From Maribacter sedimenticola (GTDB taxonomy: Bacteria; Bacteroidota; Bacteroidia; Flavobacteriales; Flavobacteriaceae): DNA of 64,000 bases. Positions 48,960-58,091 of this stretch are shown here, in pieces. Under the pieces are notes generated by a model. The model ran no database searches. It saw nothing but the letters and a program-made list of their open reading frames with translations, and was not told the origin of the DNA. How positions within the stretch are numbered: the first letter of the stretch is position 1; each line of letters begins with the position of its first letter. The stretch lies in assembly GCF_900188415.1 (NCBI RefSeq), contig NZ_FZNV01000002.1, forward strand, positions 477,339 through 541,338, in the 5' to 3' direction. Made by a program: the position numbers and the translations under genes.

Positions 48960-51848
48960 TTATTCTTGTTTTCTATTTTGGAATTTAAAAGTTTTAGGTC
49001 CTACATAAGATTTTTTTAATCCGCCAAAATCCAACATCACTTTTTGTACTACCATACCTGGATCAATTACATGTAATTTAAGGGTATGTTTTCCAGGAGT
49101 ATCAATTTGCATTTTAATAGAATTGATGGCACTATTTCTCATTACGTTCTTGGCCCATTCCTGGGAATATTCCTTTACAAAATTTGATTGTACTACTATG
49201 TCCTGTTCATCTAACTGCACACCATATGCGGTACCATGTTCCTTATCTTTTGAAAACAGGGGAAGCATAACGGTCTGTATAATGACCTCACCGGGCTTTT
49301 CAACATAAAAATCATACGCCACGTAAGAATCGTACCCTTTGTCAAAAGTGGCATTGCCCAATTGTAAGGCTTCATTTGAATAGCCCAGACCAGGGATTTC
49401 TTGAAAATGGATACCACCGTTTTCTGTTTTTCTATGAAAATTTGTAGGATTAATACTGATTAACCCATCAATGGGCATATAGATAGAATTGTTAGGAGCA
49501 ACTTGCTTGTTGGCAACGACTTTTATTATACTCTTTTCTGTTGAAGAGTGAATTATAATTTCACCCTCATTTTGTCCTAAGTTTGGCACTCGATCCCAAA
49601 TCACGGAAACGTTAATACGTTCTTGTGTTTGAACTGTTCCTTTTAATCTATCTAAAATCAGCCAAGGGGCACTTGTAGTTGTGTAAAAATCTAGAGGCTC
49701 TTTACCGGTGTTGTACACTTCAATAAAATGTGATTGTTTGTTTAAATTGCTGAATAGGGGAAGGGTTTGGTTTTCTGTTTTTTCAGAATTGCTGCCTTCT
49801 ACAAAAATTTCAAGAGATCCCTCTTTAGGTGTAATTATTTTCTTGGTAGGCGCAATTTGAACTTGTGGCAAGAAGCCTGGAGCGGTCATCATTCCATTCC
49901 ATTTTCTATTCAATAGATTATTATATTTTTTGGTGATATCCGCTAAGGAATCATGATATAAAACAACTTTTGCCGCCAGTTCATTGGTAGTGGTTCTTTG
50001 TTGTTTCGCATACCATCTGTTTTTTTGTGCCAATAACATTTCATGGTTGTATAATGATGCGCCTTTTAAAGGGTAGTAGACCATTTCGTAAAAAGCAGCT
50101 TTTTTTTCCTCAGGAAGTTCTTTTAAAATTTCCGTTGCCATTTGTGCAATTTTGGCATATTCCGCCAATCTGGTTTCCGCCTCGTTATAGTTGATAAAAG
50201 AAAAGTCCGTATCCTTTATGTTCTCTTTGGCTTCTAGGCTGTTCCATTTCCAATCGCCCGTCATATATTCCGGTTTGCGGGTAAATCCATGATAGTAATA
50301 CCGGTCCAAGATATAGGCAAGGTCATTGGTATACTGCTCACCAAAAATATGGGTCAATTTTTCTACTTGGTAATCATTGATGTTTTCAAAATTAAAACGG
50401 TCAAAATCCCAAGCCATATCCATGAACAATTGCATTCCCATTTCACCAGGCTTTATGTCCCCAACGTTTAATAACCAGTACTTATCGGCTCCCAAGGAAT
50501 ATGCTTTTTGCATTTCGGTGTACATAAGGGCCGGTGGGGTAGTATTTAGCCAGAGGTAGTCGTTTGGCCAACCTAGATAGGAGATGTGGTAATATACCCC
50601 TGCACCGCCGGATCGTTGCTGTTCTTTTTTGTTGCTTACTTTTTTAATGTAGCCGTAATTGTCATCTGGCCAAACAATAATAATATCCTCAGGAACCTCC
50701 AAGCCTTTTTCATATAGCCCTAAAACTTCTTTATAGGGTACAAATATCTGTGGAACATCTACAATAGGGTCGTTCATGTATTTGGTCAGTATGGCACGTT
50801 GGTCCTTAATGGCCTCGTCCAACATTTTAAATTTCTGCTCATCAGAACCGCCGGACATACCTTCGTCGTGCATTCCGCGCAAGGCAATGGTATAAATGTT
50901 TTCCTTTTCCTTGGCCTCGTTTACTCGCTCATCCAATACGCGGTTAATTTCTTTTTTATTGGTTACATAATTCCACTCACCTTGGGTTTTTTTGTCCCAT
51001 TCCGTAGCATTGTTGTAGAGTAGTGGTTCACAGTGGGCGGTAGTGATCATAATAGCATAGGAGTCCGCCATTTCCATATTCCCAGGGACGGTATAGAATG
51101 CCTTTGTAACTTCGTGCATTGCAGGGGCCACCATATTACCTTTAAGGCGAAGGACAAGTTCAAATACTTTTTCGTAGGTATTTGGACCAATATTTTGAAT
51201 ATTCGAATCCATTTTGTTTGCAGCCCAAGGTAATAGTCCCCAATCTTCATCGTTCAGAAAAATTCCCCGATATTTAACTGAAGGGGATTTGGAGGTATAA
51301 CTAAGGTTTTTAAGATAAATTTCCTTTTTCTTTTCCACAGGAACATCTGCCCAATAATACCATGGAGATACCCCCATAGCTTCGGAAAGACTGAATACAC
51401 CATAGGCTGTTCCGCGTTTATCGCTTCCGGTAATAACTAGGACATTCTGATTTTTCCTGAACGGGCTCTTAATGGTCTGTATTAGATAACGTTCAGGTTG
51501 ATCTTGAATAGTGGAAACATTCAATTTATGAGATTGAACCAATTCGTCTATCCATTTATTTTGGCCTAGGGTTCCAACGAGAATTATATTCCCTTTAAAT
51601 TTCTTGATATCCTTAATATTGTTGATAATGCTGGGACGTTGATTCGTTACCTTGTGCACATCTTCAGCAAAAAGATTTACCGATTTTTTTACGACCGGAA
51701 AATCTGTATTTTCCATATAGATTGTTGTAGGACTTTCAGTGGTTACAATTGGAAAATAAACATCTAGGTTTATTGCCGAATCTACGATGTTGAATTGGGA
51801 CAATATTAATTGTGGAAGCAGAATAACCGCCAAAAGAATCTTTCTCAT
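48960..51848 (-). CDS. GH115 family alpha-glucuronidase, exported
   Basis: A 962-residue protein of glycoside hydrolase family 115, which removes (4-O-methyl-)glucuronic acid side chains from polymeric xylan or arabinogalactan. It has a signal peptide (about 1-20). Family landmarks are GSDKRGTAYGVFSLSEAMGV (about 148-167), WYYWADVPV, KYRGIFLNDEDWGLLPWA (about 196-213), ALRGMHDEGMSGG, IWPDDNYGYI-like VWPDDNYGYIKK and YHISYLGWPNDYLWL. The C-terminal third contains the added beta-sandwich domains. I start at ATG 51848; the in-frame ATG 11 codons earlier gives no better signal. It is the first CAZyme of the cluster on its strand. Confidence 0.93.
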   Translation of the reverse strand: MRKILLAVILLPQLILSQFNIVDSAINLDVYFPIVTTESPTTIYMENTDFPVVKKSVNLFAEDVHKVTNQRPSIINNIKDIKKFKGNIILVGTLGQNKWIDELVQSHKLNVSTIQDQPERYLIQTIKSPFRKNQNVLVITGSDKRGTAYGVFSLSEAMGVSPWYYWADVPVEKKKEIYLKNLSYTSKSPSVKYRGIFLNDEDWGLLPWAANKMDSNIQNIGPNTYEKVFELVLRLKGNMVAPAMHEVTKAFYTVPGNMEMADSYAIMITTAHCEPLLYNNATEWDKKTQGEWNYVTNKKEINRVLDERVNEAKEKENIYTIALRGMHDEGMSGGSDEQKFKMLDEAIKDQRAILTKYMNDPIVDVPQIFVPYKEVLGLYEKGLEVPEDIIIVWPDDNYGYIKKVSNKKEQQRSGGAGVYYHISYLGWPNDYLWLNTTPPALMYTEMQKAYSLGADKYWLLNVGDIKPGEMGMQLFMDMAWDFDRFNFENINDYQVEKLTHIFGEQYTNDLAYILDRYYYHGFTRKPEYMTGDWKWNSLEAKENIKDTDFSFINYNEAETRLAEYAKIAQMATEILKELPEEKKAAFYEMVYYPLKGASLYNHEMLLAQKNRWYAKQQRTTTNELAAKVVLYHDSLADITKKYNNLLNRKWNGMMTAPGFLPQVQIAPTKKIITPKEGSLEIFVEGSNSEKTENQTLPLFSNLNKQSHFIEVYNTGKEPLDFYTTTSAPWLILDRLKGTVQTQERINVSVIWDRVPNLGQNEGEIIIHSSTEKSIIKVVANKQVAPNNSIYMPIDGLISINPTNFHRKTENGGIHFQEIPGLGYSNEALQLGNATFDKGYDSYVAYDFYVEKPGEVIIQTVMLPLFSKDKEHGTAYGVQLDEQDIVVQSNFVKEYSQEWAKNVMRNSAINSIKMQIDTPGKHTLKLHVIDPGMVVQKVMLDFGGLKKSYVGPKTFKFQNRKQE

Positions 51849-51962
51849 AAATAAAACAAAAGTTAAATGTAGTAAATACACTTATTAAATCCAATTGTTT
51901 TTATTGTATGATTAAATTTAAGTAAGGTCCTGCAATGTAATTTACGGGAGAAAAAAAGTGTA

Positions 51963-52412
51963 TTAAAGGTCTTTTTTAAAACAAACACTATTTGCTATGC
52001 CAACATAAGGTGGATAGTTGGCAATAACCTGATAACCATTTTTCTTATAAAGGGCTATAGCTTCTGGCTGCCGCAAACCAGTTTCCAACACACAGGTTTT
52101 ATAACCTAATTCTTTTGCCCATTCTTCCAGCCCTGTCAAAATTTTAGATGCAAAACCTTGACCGCGATTTTCTGGTAGTACGAACATTCGTTTTACCTCA
52201 ACTGAAGTTTCATTGAACTTTTTAATAGCGCCACAGGCTATAGGCATATCATCCTCATACAAAACCAGTGTATGTTTTAGATGGGTAATACCATTGAACT
52301 GGGCATAGAAACTATGATCCTCACCGTCACGTTTTGCAAGGTCTGTGTCCAAAAGGCTAACTAAATCCTTAAAATCTAGGTTTTGAGAGTCTGTACGGAG
52401 TATTTGAATCAT
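51963..52412 (-). CDS. GNAT family N-acetyltransferase
   Basis: A 149-residue GNAT: acetyl-CoA loop in VKRMFVLPENRGQGFASKIL (about 73-92, with the NRGQGFA core), then ETGLRQPEAIALYKKNGY (about 112-129). It is 11 bases downstream of the metallophosphatase gene on the same strand and may be cotranscribed. Substrate unknown. Confidence 0.88.
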   Translation of the reverse strand: MIQILRTDSQNLDFKDLVSLLDTDLAKRDGEDHSFYAQFNGITHLKHTLVLYEDDMPIACGAIKKFNETSVEVKRMFVLPENRGQGFASKILTGLEEWAKELGYKTCVLETGLRQPEAIALYKKNGYQVIANYPPYVGIANSVCFKKDL

Positions 52413-52423
52413 TAGTTACAATT

Positions 52424-53332
52424 TTAGACTTTTATGGAATAGCCGGAGGCTGTATTTTTTTCGGTATCAAAATTAAAATCTATCCTGCCCAAGTGAACGC
52501 CAAAGCACCCCACCTGATTCACCAAGACGTCCCTATCATTAGCATTGCTGATTATAGTAGGTTTTTCCAAAAATGTATGGGTATGGCCTCCAATAATCAA
52601 ATCTGTGTATTTAGTTTTTTTTGCCAATTTTAAATCATCTGGTTTGTTGATAGAGGCATACTCATATCCTAAGTGCGAAAGACAGATGATTAAATGGCAT
52701 TGTTCCGTTAATTTTAATTGCTGCTCTGTTTCAACGGCAAGTTCATAAGGATCTAAATATTTTGTTTCCTGATATAATTGTTTGCTTACCAACCCATTCA
52801 GCTCAATTCCTAATCCGTAAACCCCAATTTTTATACCATCCTTTATATATATTTGATAGGGTTTGGTCAGTCCTTGCAAAGGTGTATTGGTAAAATCGTA
52901 ATTAGCGGAGATAAAATCAAAATTAGCATGAGGCATTTGCGCAAGGAGTCCATCTATGCCATTATCAAAATCATGATTTCCTATTGTTGCCCCATCGTAA
53001 TTGAGCATGCTCATTAATTTAAATTCAAGTTCGCCCCCATAAAAATTAAAATACGGTGTGCCTTGAAAGATATCTCCGGCATCAAATAGCAAGGTGTTGG
53101 GATTCTCTTTCCTTATACGCTCCACTAGTCCGGCCCTACGGGCCAATCCACCAAGGCCGGGAAAATTAGCATGATCCTTTGGGAAGGTGTCTATATGGCT
53201 ATGAACGTCATTGGTATGTAAAATAGTAATATGTTTTTTGGAAGGGGTGGTACACCCATTCAACCCAAGTCCGCCCAAAGTCAATAAACCGGATGTTGCT
53301 GCGGTATTTTTAATAAATGTTCTTCTTTTCAT
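52424..53332 (-). CDS. 5'-nucleotidase N-terminal metallophosphatase half, Tat/lipoprotein
   Basis: A 302-residue calcineurin-like metallophosphatase equal to the N-terminal catalytic half of UshA-type 5'-nucleotidases. Metal-binding motifs are complete: HTNDVHSHID (about 36-45), DAGDIFQGTPYF (about 83-94), TIGNHDFDNG (about 115-124), CLSHLG and GGHTHTF (about 247-253). The N-terminus MKRRTFIKNTAATSGL carries a twin-arginine signal and then GLGLNGC, a lipobox with Cys about residue 26, so it is probably a Tat-exported lipoprotein. The nucleotide-binding C-terminal half is not in this protein; it is encoded by the gene just upstream. Confidence 0.92.
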   Translation of the reverse strand: MKRRTFIKNTAATSGLLTLGGLGLNGCTTPSKKHITILHTNDVHSHIDTFPKDHANFPGLGGLARRAGLVERIRKENPNTLLFDAGDIFQGTPYFNFYGGELEFKLMSMLNYDGATIGNHDFDNGIDGLLAQMPHANFDFISANYDFTNTPLQGLTKPYQIYIKDGIKIGVYGLGIELNGLVSKQLYQETKYLDPYELAVETEQQLKLTEQCHLIICLSHLGYEYASINKPDDLKLAKKTKYTDLIIGGHTHTFLEKPTIISNANDRDVLVNQVGCFGVHLGRIDFNFDTEKNTASGYSIKV

Positions 53333-53333
53333 A

Positions 53334-54119
53334 TTACTGTAGCTGATAAAAACGTGAATCTACTTTTGGTGCAAGCGTATCTACTTTGGTAAAATAATCT
53401 ATCATGGCATTGCGTATCTTATATTCGGTTTCGGTGATGGATACATATTCTTTAAAAAAATTCATGTTATCCCCACCTGTGACCAGGTAATTGGAGGTTG
53501 CCACAAAATAAGTTTGTTCCTTATTCAAAGGTTTTCCATTGATGGAAAACGTATGTACGCTATAGTCTTTGTTAAGTACCAACTGCATACCAGCAATTGG
53601 ATGTGCCCTCTTTGCCTTGCTTAAATAATCTATCATTTTAAGTAGCGAACTGCCTTTTAATTCTACTACGACTACCGTATTCTCAAAAGGCATGACCTCA
53701 TAGGCCGTTCTGGCCGTTACATTTCCTTTAGATATTGTAGCGCGTATACCGCCATGGTTTAATAGGACAACATCTATATTATTTCCTGTACGTTGTTTAA
53801 ATATGGGTTGAGATTGTTGCAATACGATATCTGCCATGAGGTTGCCGGCCGTAGTATTATATTGACCATCGGTTTTGCTAATGGTAAAAGGGGCATAGGC
53901 AAGAGGGTTAGTTAATATTTCCTCAATTCTATCGTGATAGGGTGTTATAAATTCCTGTATGGAATCAATGGTCGTAGAATTGCTGTCTATGGTAATTCTG
54001 TTTCCTTCTATAGAGGAAATAGTTGGTATCCCTTCCTTACATGATAAGAAAAGACTAATTGTTATAAATATAACAAAGTGTTTTATTTTTAAATAATCAA
54101 AGTGTTTTAACTTCGCCAT
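53334..54119 (-). CDS. 5'-nucleotidase C-terminal domain lipoprotein (split partner)
   Basis: A 261-residue protein matching the 5'_nucleotid_C domain: TTAGNLMADIVLQQSQP (about 88-105), VVLLNHGGIRATISKGNVTARTAYEVMPFENTVVVVELKGSSLL (about 117-160), IAGMQLVL and YFVATSNYLVTGGDNMNFF. In the single-chain enzyme this domain binds the nucleotide base. The N-terminus ends in LFLSC with Cys at about residue 27, a lipobox. The gene is transcribed first, and the metallophosphatase half follows after one base, so the halves are in the opposite order to the single-chain protein. Together they probably form one surface nucleotidase. Confidence 0.9.
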   Translation of the reverse strand: MAKLKHFDYLKIKHFVIFITISLFLSCKEGIPTISSIEGNRITIDSNSTTIDSIQEFITPYHDRIEEILTNPLAYAPFTISKTDGQYNTTAGNLMADIVLQQSQPIFKQRTGNNIDVVLLNHGGIRATISKGNVTARTAYEVMPFENTVVVVELKGSSLLKMIDYLSKAKRAHPIAGMQLVLNKDYSVHTFSINGKPLNKEQTYFVATSNYLVTGGDNMNFFKEYVSITETEYKIRNAMIDYFTKVDTLAPKVDSRFYQLQ

Positions 54120-54137
54120 AGAGTTGCAGGGATATTA

Positions 54138-54159
54138 TTTACATTTGTGTAAATGTAAA
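54138..54159. promoter_or_regulatory. Perfect 9-bp inverted repeat between divergent genes
   Basis: TTTACATTT (54138-54146) and AAATGTAAA (54151-54159) are perfect complements around GTGT, in the 45-base divergent gap between the nucleotidase operon and the DUF6913-dapA operon. A -7-like TACATTTG (54140-54147) overlaps it. It could be an operator for either operon, or a hairpin just before the ATG at 54165. Confidence 0.35.
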
Positions 54160-54164
54160 AATAC

Positions 54165-54698
54165 ATGTTTTTAAAAGTTATTAAGGACAAGTTCAAACAG
54201 AAATCTGGTCGAAAATTATTGAAACAATTATCGGTCAATCCTGTAGCAGTAACGCGTGAGAAAAAGGGAATACGTTCTTTAGGTTGTATTGTGGATTTGG
54301 ATAGGTTTGAAAAATCTGAAGTGTTTTTTCAGTTTCAGGAAGAGTTTTCATTACGTCCAAATGCAGTTAAAATAATAGGATACAAGCGGTTATATGATAA
54401 AAATTCACCCTATGCCACACCTGTATTTTCTGATAAGGATTTAGGTTGGAACGGTGAAATTGAGAATAGTTATGCCCATGAGTTTTTGGGAAGGGAATAT
54501 GATCTTTTGGTCAATTATTATGATGAAGATAGTCTTTTGTTAAACTTGATGACGGTAAAAACAAAAGCACGGTTAAAAGTAGGGTTTAAAGAAGTGGACC
54601 CATTGTACAATGATTTAATTTTTGATACGCCATTAAAGGATTTTCAGGTATTTAAAAAGGAACTGAAAAAATATTTAGGCATTTTTAAGGAGATTTAG
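54165..54698 (+). CDS. DUF6913 family protein
   Basis: A 177-residue protein. It begins with a basic segment ([22 protein letters not shown]) and then shows [44 protein letters not shown] and [31 protein letters not shown] recall this as DUF6913, a flavobacterial family found next to dapA; no function is known. It is separated by only two bases from dapA and is thus probably cotranscribed. Confidence 0.8.
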   Translation: MFLKVIKDKFKQKSGRKLLKQLSVNPVAVTREKKGIRSLGCIVDLDRFEKSEVFFQFQEEFSLRPNAVKIIGYKRLYDKNSPYATPVFSDKDLGWNGEIENSYAHEFLGREYDLLVNYYDEDSLLLNLMTVKTKARLKVGFKEVDPLYNDLIFDTPLKDFQVFKKELKKYLGIFKEI

Positions 54699-54700
54699 TT

Positions 54701-55591
54701 ATGAAAGAATTACAAGGAGCAGGTGTTGCATTGATTACGCCTTTTAAAGAAGATGGTACAGTAGACGTAGTTGCTCTTAAACAAGTAGTAGCCTATAATA
54801 TTGAACGTCATATAGATTATTTGGTAGTATTGGGTACTACAGCAGAATCGGTAACATTGACAAAAGCAGAAAAGCAACTGGTCATGAATACGGTAGAGGA
54901 GGCCAATGCCGGTAGACTTCCATTAGTGCTAGGTGTTGGTGGTAATAACACTATGGGCCTTGTAGAGGAATTAAAAACCCTTGATCTAACGGGGTATACC
55001 GCCATATTATCAGTGTCCCCTTATTATAACAGGCCAACCCAGGAAGGTATTTACCAACATTTCAAGGCCATATCCAATGCATCTCCATTACCAATTATAC
55101 TTTACAATGTACCAGGTAGGACGGGAAGTAATATGTTGCCCGATACAGTGGTAAGATTGGCAAAGAATTTTGACAATATCGTTGCCGTCAAAGAAGCCTG
55201 TGGCAATATGATACAGATACAGGAATTAATAGCTAAGCGACCAAAGGGTTTCTTAGTACTTTCTGGCGATGATATCACCGCGTTACCCACCATAGTAGCA
55301 GGTGGTGAAGGGGTTATTTCCGTAATAGGGCAGGGACTTCCGCTAGAATTTTCATCAATGGTCCATGAAGCCATGAACGGACATGTGGAGGAGGCCTACG
55401 TACTTCATTATAAAATGCAGGAAGGCATGCAACTTATTTTTGAAGAAGGAAACCCGGCGGGTGTTAAGGTAATGATAGAATACTTAGGTCTTGCCAAACC
55501 ATACGTACGCTTACCATTGATTCGTGCAACAGATGCATTGAAACATCGTATAGTTTCCTTTATGGAATCTATAGTGCGCATACCTGCATAA
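54701..55591 (+). CDS. dapA: 4-hydroxy-tetrahydrodipicolinate synthase
   Basis: DapA condenses pyruvate with aspartate semialdehyde, the first committed step to diaminopimelate and lysine. The 296-residue TIM barrel has the Schiff-base lysine Lys164 in VAVKEACG, the catalytic Tyr135 in [10 protein letters not shown], and the GTTAES loop (45-50) near the start. Length and start are normal. It complements dapF elsewhere in this window. Confidence 0.97.
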   Translation: MKELQGAGVALITPFKEDGTVDVVALKQVVAYNIERHIDYLVVLGTTAESVTLTKAEKQLVMNTVEEANAGRLPLVLGVGGNNTMGLVEELKTLDLTGYTAILSVSPYYNRPTQEGIYQHFKAISNASPLPIILYNVPGRTGSNMLPDTVVRLAKNFDNIVAVKEACGNMIQIQELIAKRPKGFLVLSGDDITALPTIVAGGEGVISVIGQGLPLEFSSMVHEAMNGHVEEAYVLHYKMQEGMQLIFEEGNPAGVKVMIEYLGLAKPYVRLPLIRATDALKHRIVSFMESIVRIPA

Positions 55592-55685
55592 TTTTCGTTA
55601 AATCTTCCATAAAAGGGACTTTTCTGCTATGGAAAGCATGTATTTTTATTGGTTTAAAATGTTTTTTAAATCCATTGATAATCAC

Positions 55686-55693
55686 TAATTTTG
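55686..55693 (+). promoter_or_regulatory. Putative -7 element of the bamD operon
   Basis: TAATTTTG matches TAnnTTTG. Transcription would start around 55699-55701, at or after the ATG at 55698, which favours the second ATG at 55710 as the real bamD start. No -33 TTG at the right distance. Confidence 0.45.
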
Positions 55694-55709
55694 CAAAATG
55701 TTTTTTAAT

Positions 55710-56537
55710 ATGAGGAGATTATTCCCAATTCTGTTGATTACCATTGCTTTACAATCGTGCAACGAGTACCAAAAAGTGCTTAAGAACGATGATGTAAAAG
55801 CAAAGTATGATATGGCAGAAAAATTTTATGCGGAGGGCGACTTTAAAAGAGCCAATAGACTGTATGAACAAATAGCACCAAAGTATGTTGGTAAGCCACA
55901 AGGTGAACGTGTTATGTTCTTTTTGTCCAATAGCTACTTTGAGCGTGGTGATTACAATATGGCGGGCTATCAATTTGAGCGTTTTGTAAAATCTTATCCA
56001 AAGAGTGATAAGGTTGTTGAAGCATCTTTTTTGGGGGCCAAAAGTTTTTACGAACTTTCTCCAGAATATTCTTTAGATCAATCTGATACTGATAAGGCCC
56101 TATTGAAACTTCAAAATTTTATCAATACCTACCCTGATTCTGAATTTTTTGCTGAAGCCAACAATATGGCCAAGGAATTAACTGTAAAAAAGGAGCGTAA
56201 ATCATTTGAAATTGTCAAGCAGTACAACAAATTGGGAGAATTTAATCTTGATATGTTGAAATCTGCGGTGACCGCAAGCGATAACTTCGTTTCTGATAAT
56301 CCTGGATCCGTTTACAGGGAAGATGCCATGTTCATTAAAATGGATGCTCTTACCCATATGGCCATGAACAGTTTTGAAAGTTTAAAAGAAGAGCGTTTAA
56401 ATGAGGCCAAGGCCGCATATTTGGCACTAAAAAAGAAGTATCCGGAGTCTAAATACGACAAAAAAGCGACCAATCTTTTAGAAAAAATTGATAAGGAATT
56501 ACAACGTTTTCAAGATCAAGGCGTTGAATCAAAGTAA
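55710..56537 (+). CDS. bamD: Outer membrane protein assembly factor BamD
   Basis: BamD is the TPR lipoprotein of the BAM complex that inserts beta-barrel proteins into the outer membrane. The 275-residue product has a lipoprotein signal (MRRLFPILLITIALQSC, Cys17), then TPR-like repeats including MAEKFYAEGDFKRANRLYEQI, FFLSNSYFERGDYNMAGYQFERFVKSYPKS and LLKLQNFINTYPDSEF. I chose ATG 55710 rather than 55698 because it gives a clean signal and fits the -7 box. It heads a tight run: rpoZ, coaBC and DUF4835. Confidence 0.9.
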   Translation: MRRLFPILLITIALQSCNEYQKVLKNDDVKAKYDMAEKFYAEGDFKRANRLYEQIAPKYVGKPQGERVMFFLSNSYFERGDYNMAGYQFERFVKSYPKSDKVVEASFLGAKSFYELSPEYSLDQSDTDKALLKLQNFINTYPDSEFFAEANNMAKELTVKKERKSFEIVKQYNKLGEFNLDMLKSAVTASDNFVSDNPGSVYREDAMFIKMDALTHMAMNSFESLKEERLNEAKAAYLALKKKYPESKYDKKATNLLEKIDKELQRFQDQGVESK

Positions 56538-56548
56538 ATAATTTAATT

Positions 56549-56881
56549 ATGAATATGAACGATTTAAAAAACTCTAAAGCTGCTGTTTCTACTGTTACCA
56601 TTAACCGTAATGAGTTTGACAAGCCTACCGAGAATATTTATGAAGCTATTTCAATTACTGCAAAGCGTGCTGTTCAGATAAATTCTGAGATTAAAAAAGA
56701 GCTTTTGGAGAAATTGGAAGAATTTGCTACATATAGTGATAGCCTAGAAGAGGTTTTTGAAAATAAGGAGCAAATTGAAGTTTCCAAGTTCTATGAAAAA
56801 TTACCAAAACCTCACGCAATGGCGGTAGAGGAGTGGTTAATGGATAAAATTTATCACAGGAATACAGAAAAAGACGCCTAA
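56549..56881 (+). CDS. rpoZ: DNA-directed RNA polymerase subunit omega (Bacteroidota type)
   Basis: A 110-residue protein of the Bacteroidota omega family. The core ENIYEAISITAKRAVQINSEIKKEL (about 29-53) corresponds to the conserved omega element that latches onto the beta' subunit. The C-terminal helix with HAMAVEEWL is typical of this branch. Omega helps RNA polymerase assembly. It lies 11 bases after bamD and 4 bases before coaBC, as in many genomes where rpoZ is near coaBC. An ATG two codons in (56555) is an alternative start. Confidence 0.88.
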   Translation: MNMNDLKNSKAAVSTVTINRNEFDKPTENIYEAISITAKRAVQINSEIKKELLEKLEEFATYSDSLEEVFENKEQIEVSKFYEKLPKPHAMAVEEWLMDKIYHRNTEKDA

Positions 56882-56885
56882 GAAT

Positions 56886-58091
56886 ATGTTGCACGGCAAA
56901 AACATCCTTTTAGGCATAACCGGAGGGATTGCTGCTTATAAGACTACTTTCTTAGTTCGTTTATTTATAAAAGCTGGCGCTAACGTTAAGGTTATCCTTA
57001 CCGATAGTGCCAGCTCTTTTGTTTCGCCACTTACTTTGGCTACTTTATCCAAGAATGCGGTCATATCGGATTTTGTGAAATCTGAGGAACATAGTGTGGA
57101 GTGGAACAATCATGTAGAACTTGGGCTATGGGCCGATCTAATGGTCATAGCTCCTGCGACTGCAAATACGATGTCCAAAATGGCCTCAGGTGCTTGTGAT
57201 AACATATTGTTGGCCACATACCTTTCTGCCAAATGTCCTGTATATGTAGCTCCGGCTATGGATTTGGATATGTACAAGCATCCCAGTACCAAAAACTCCC
57301 TGAGTATTCTGAAATCTTTTGGTAATTACATTATCCCTGCTGCCAGTGGTGAACTTGCCAGTGGTCTACATGGGGAAGGTAGAATGGCGGAACCCGAAGA
57401 AATCATCAAATTCATTAAAGCGCAATTGAACAAAGGATTGCCGCTTTCAGGTAAAAAGGTCCTCATAACCGCTGGTCCTACGTATGAAGCTATAGACCCT
57501 GTACGTTTTATAGGAAACCATTCTACAGGGCTCATGGGGTTCGAGCTGGCTAAAACTGCGGCCAATTTAGGTGCTCAGGTATATTTGGTGACCGGGCCTA
57601 CGAGGCATAGTGTTGCCCATGATAATATTGAAGTAGTTCCGGTTGTTTCTGCAGACGAAATGTACAGGCATGCACATGCATATTTTAAAAATGCCGATAT
57701 TGTTATTTGTGCTGCAGCCGTAGCGGATTACAAGCCTAAAACCGTAGCGGAACAAAAAATTAAAAAATCCGATGCCAGTTTCACCTTGGAATTGGTTAAG
57801 AATGTAGATATTCTAATGTCTCTCGGAGAACAAAAAAAGGAACAATTCCTTGTAGGTTTTGCTTTGGAAACCCAAAACGAAGTTGCTAATGCCTTGGGAA
57901 AATTGCAGCGTAAGAATTTGGATGCCATCGTGTTAAATTCGCTACAGGACAAGGGGGCCGGCTTTGGTGGTACAACCAATAAAATTTCATTTATAGATAC
58001 CAATTCAACGATAACTGCGTTTGAACTAAAGACCAAGGCAGAAGTTGCGGTCGATATTTTTAATGAAATTATCAAGAGACGATATGCGTAG
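56886..58091 (+). CDS. coaBC: Bifunctional phosphopantothenoylcysteine decarboxylase/phosphopantothenate-cysteine ligase
   Basis: CoaBC makes phosphopantothenoylcysteine and decarboxylates it to phosphopantetheine in coenzyme A synthesis. The 401-residue protein has the FMN-binding CoaC half (about 1-180) with GITGGIAAYK, the catalytic histidine near residue 76 (NNHVEL), and the CoaB half (about 186-401) with ITAGPTYEAIDPVRFIGN and AAVADYKPK. Two usual CoaC residues differ: the Asn motif is PAMDLDM (Asp126), and the substrate-loop Cys (ACGxxGxGRM) is replaced by Ser159 in ELASGLHGEGRM. I believe this is common in Bacteroidota, but it deserves a check. DUF4835 starts inside its last codons. 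Confidence 0.95.
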   Translation: MLHGKNILLGITGGIAAYKTTFLVRLFIKAGANVKVILTDSASSFVSPLTLATLSKNAVISDFVKSEEHSVEWNNHVELGLWADLMVIAPATANTMSKMASGACDNILLATYLSAKCPVYVAPAMDLDMYKHPSTKNSLSILKSFGNYIIPAASGELASGLHGEGRMAEPEEIIKFIKAQLNKGLPLSGKKVLITAGPTYEAIDPVRFIGNHSTGLMGFELAKTAANLGAQVYLVTGPTRHSVAHDNIEVVPVVSADEMYRHAHAYFKNADIVICAAAVADYKPKTVAEQKIKKSDASFTLELVKNVDILMSLGEQKKEQFLVGFALETQNEVANALGKLQRKNLDAIVLNSLQDKGAGFGGTTNKISFIDTNSTITAFELKTKAEVAVDIFNEIIKRRYA

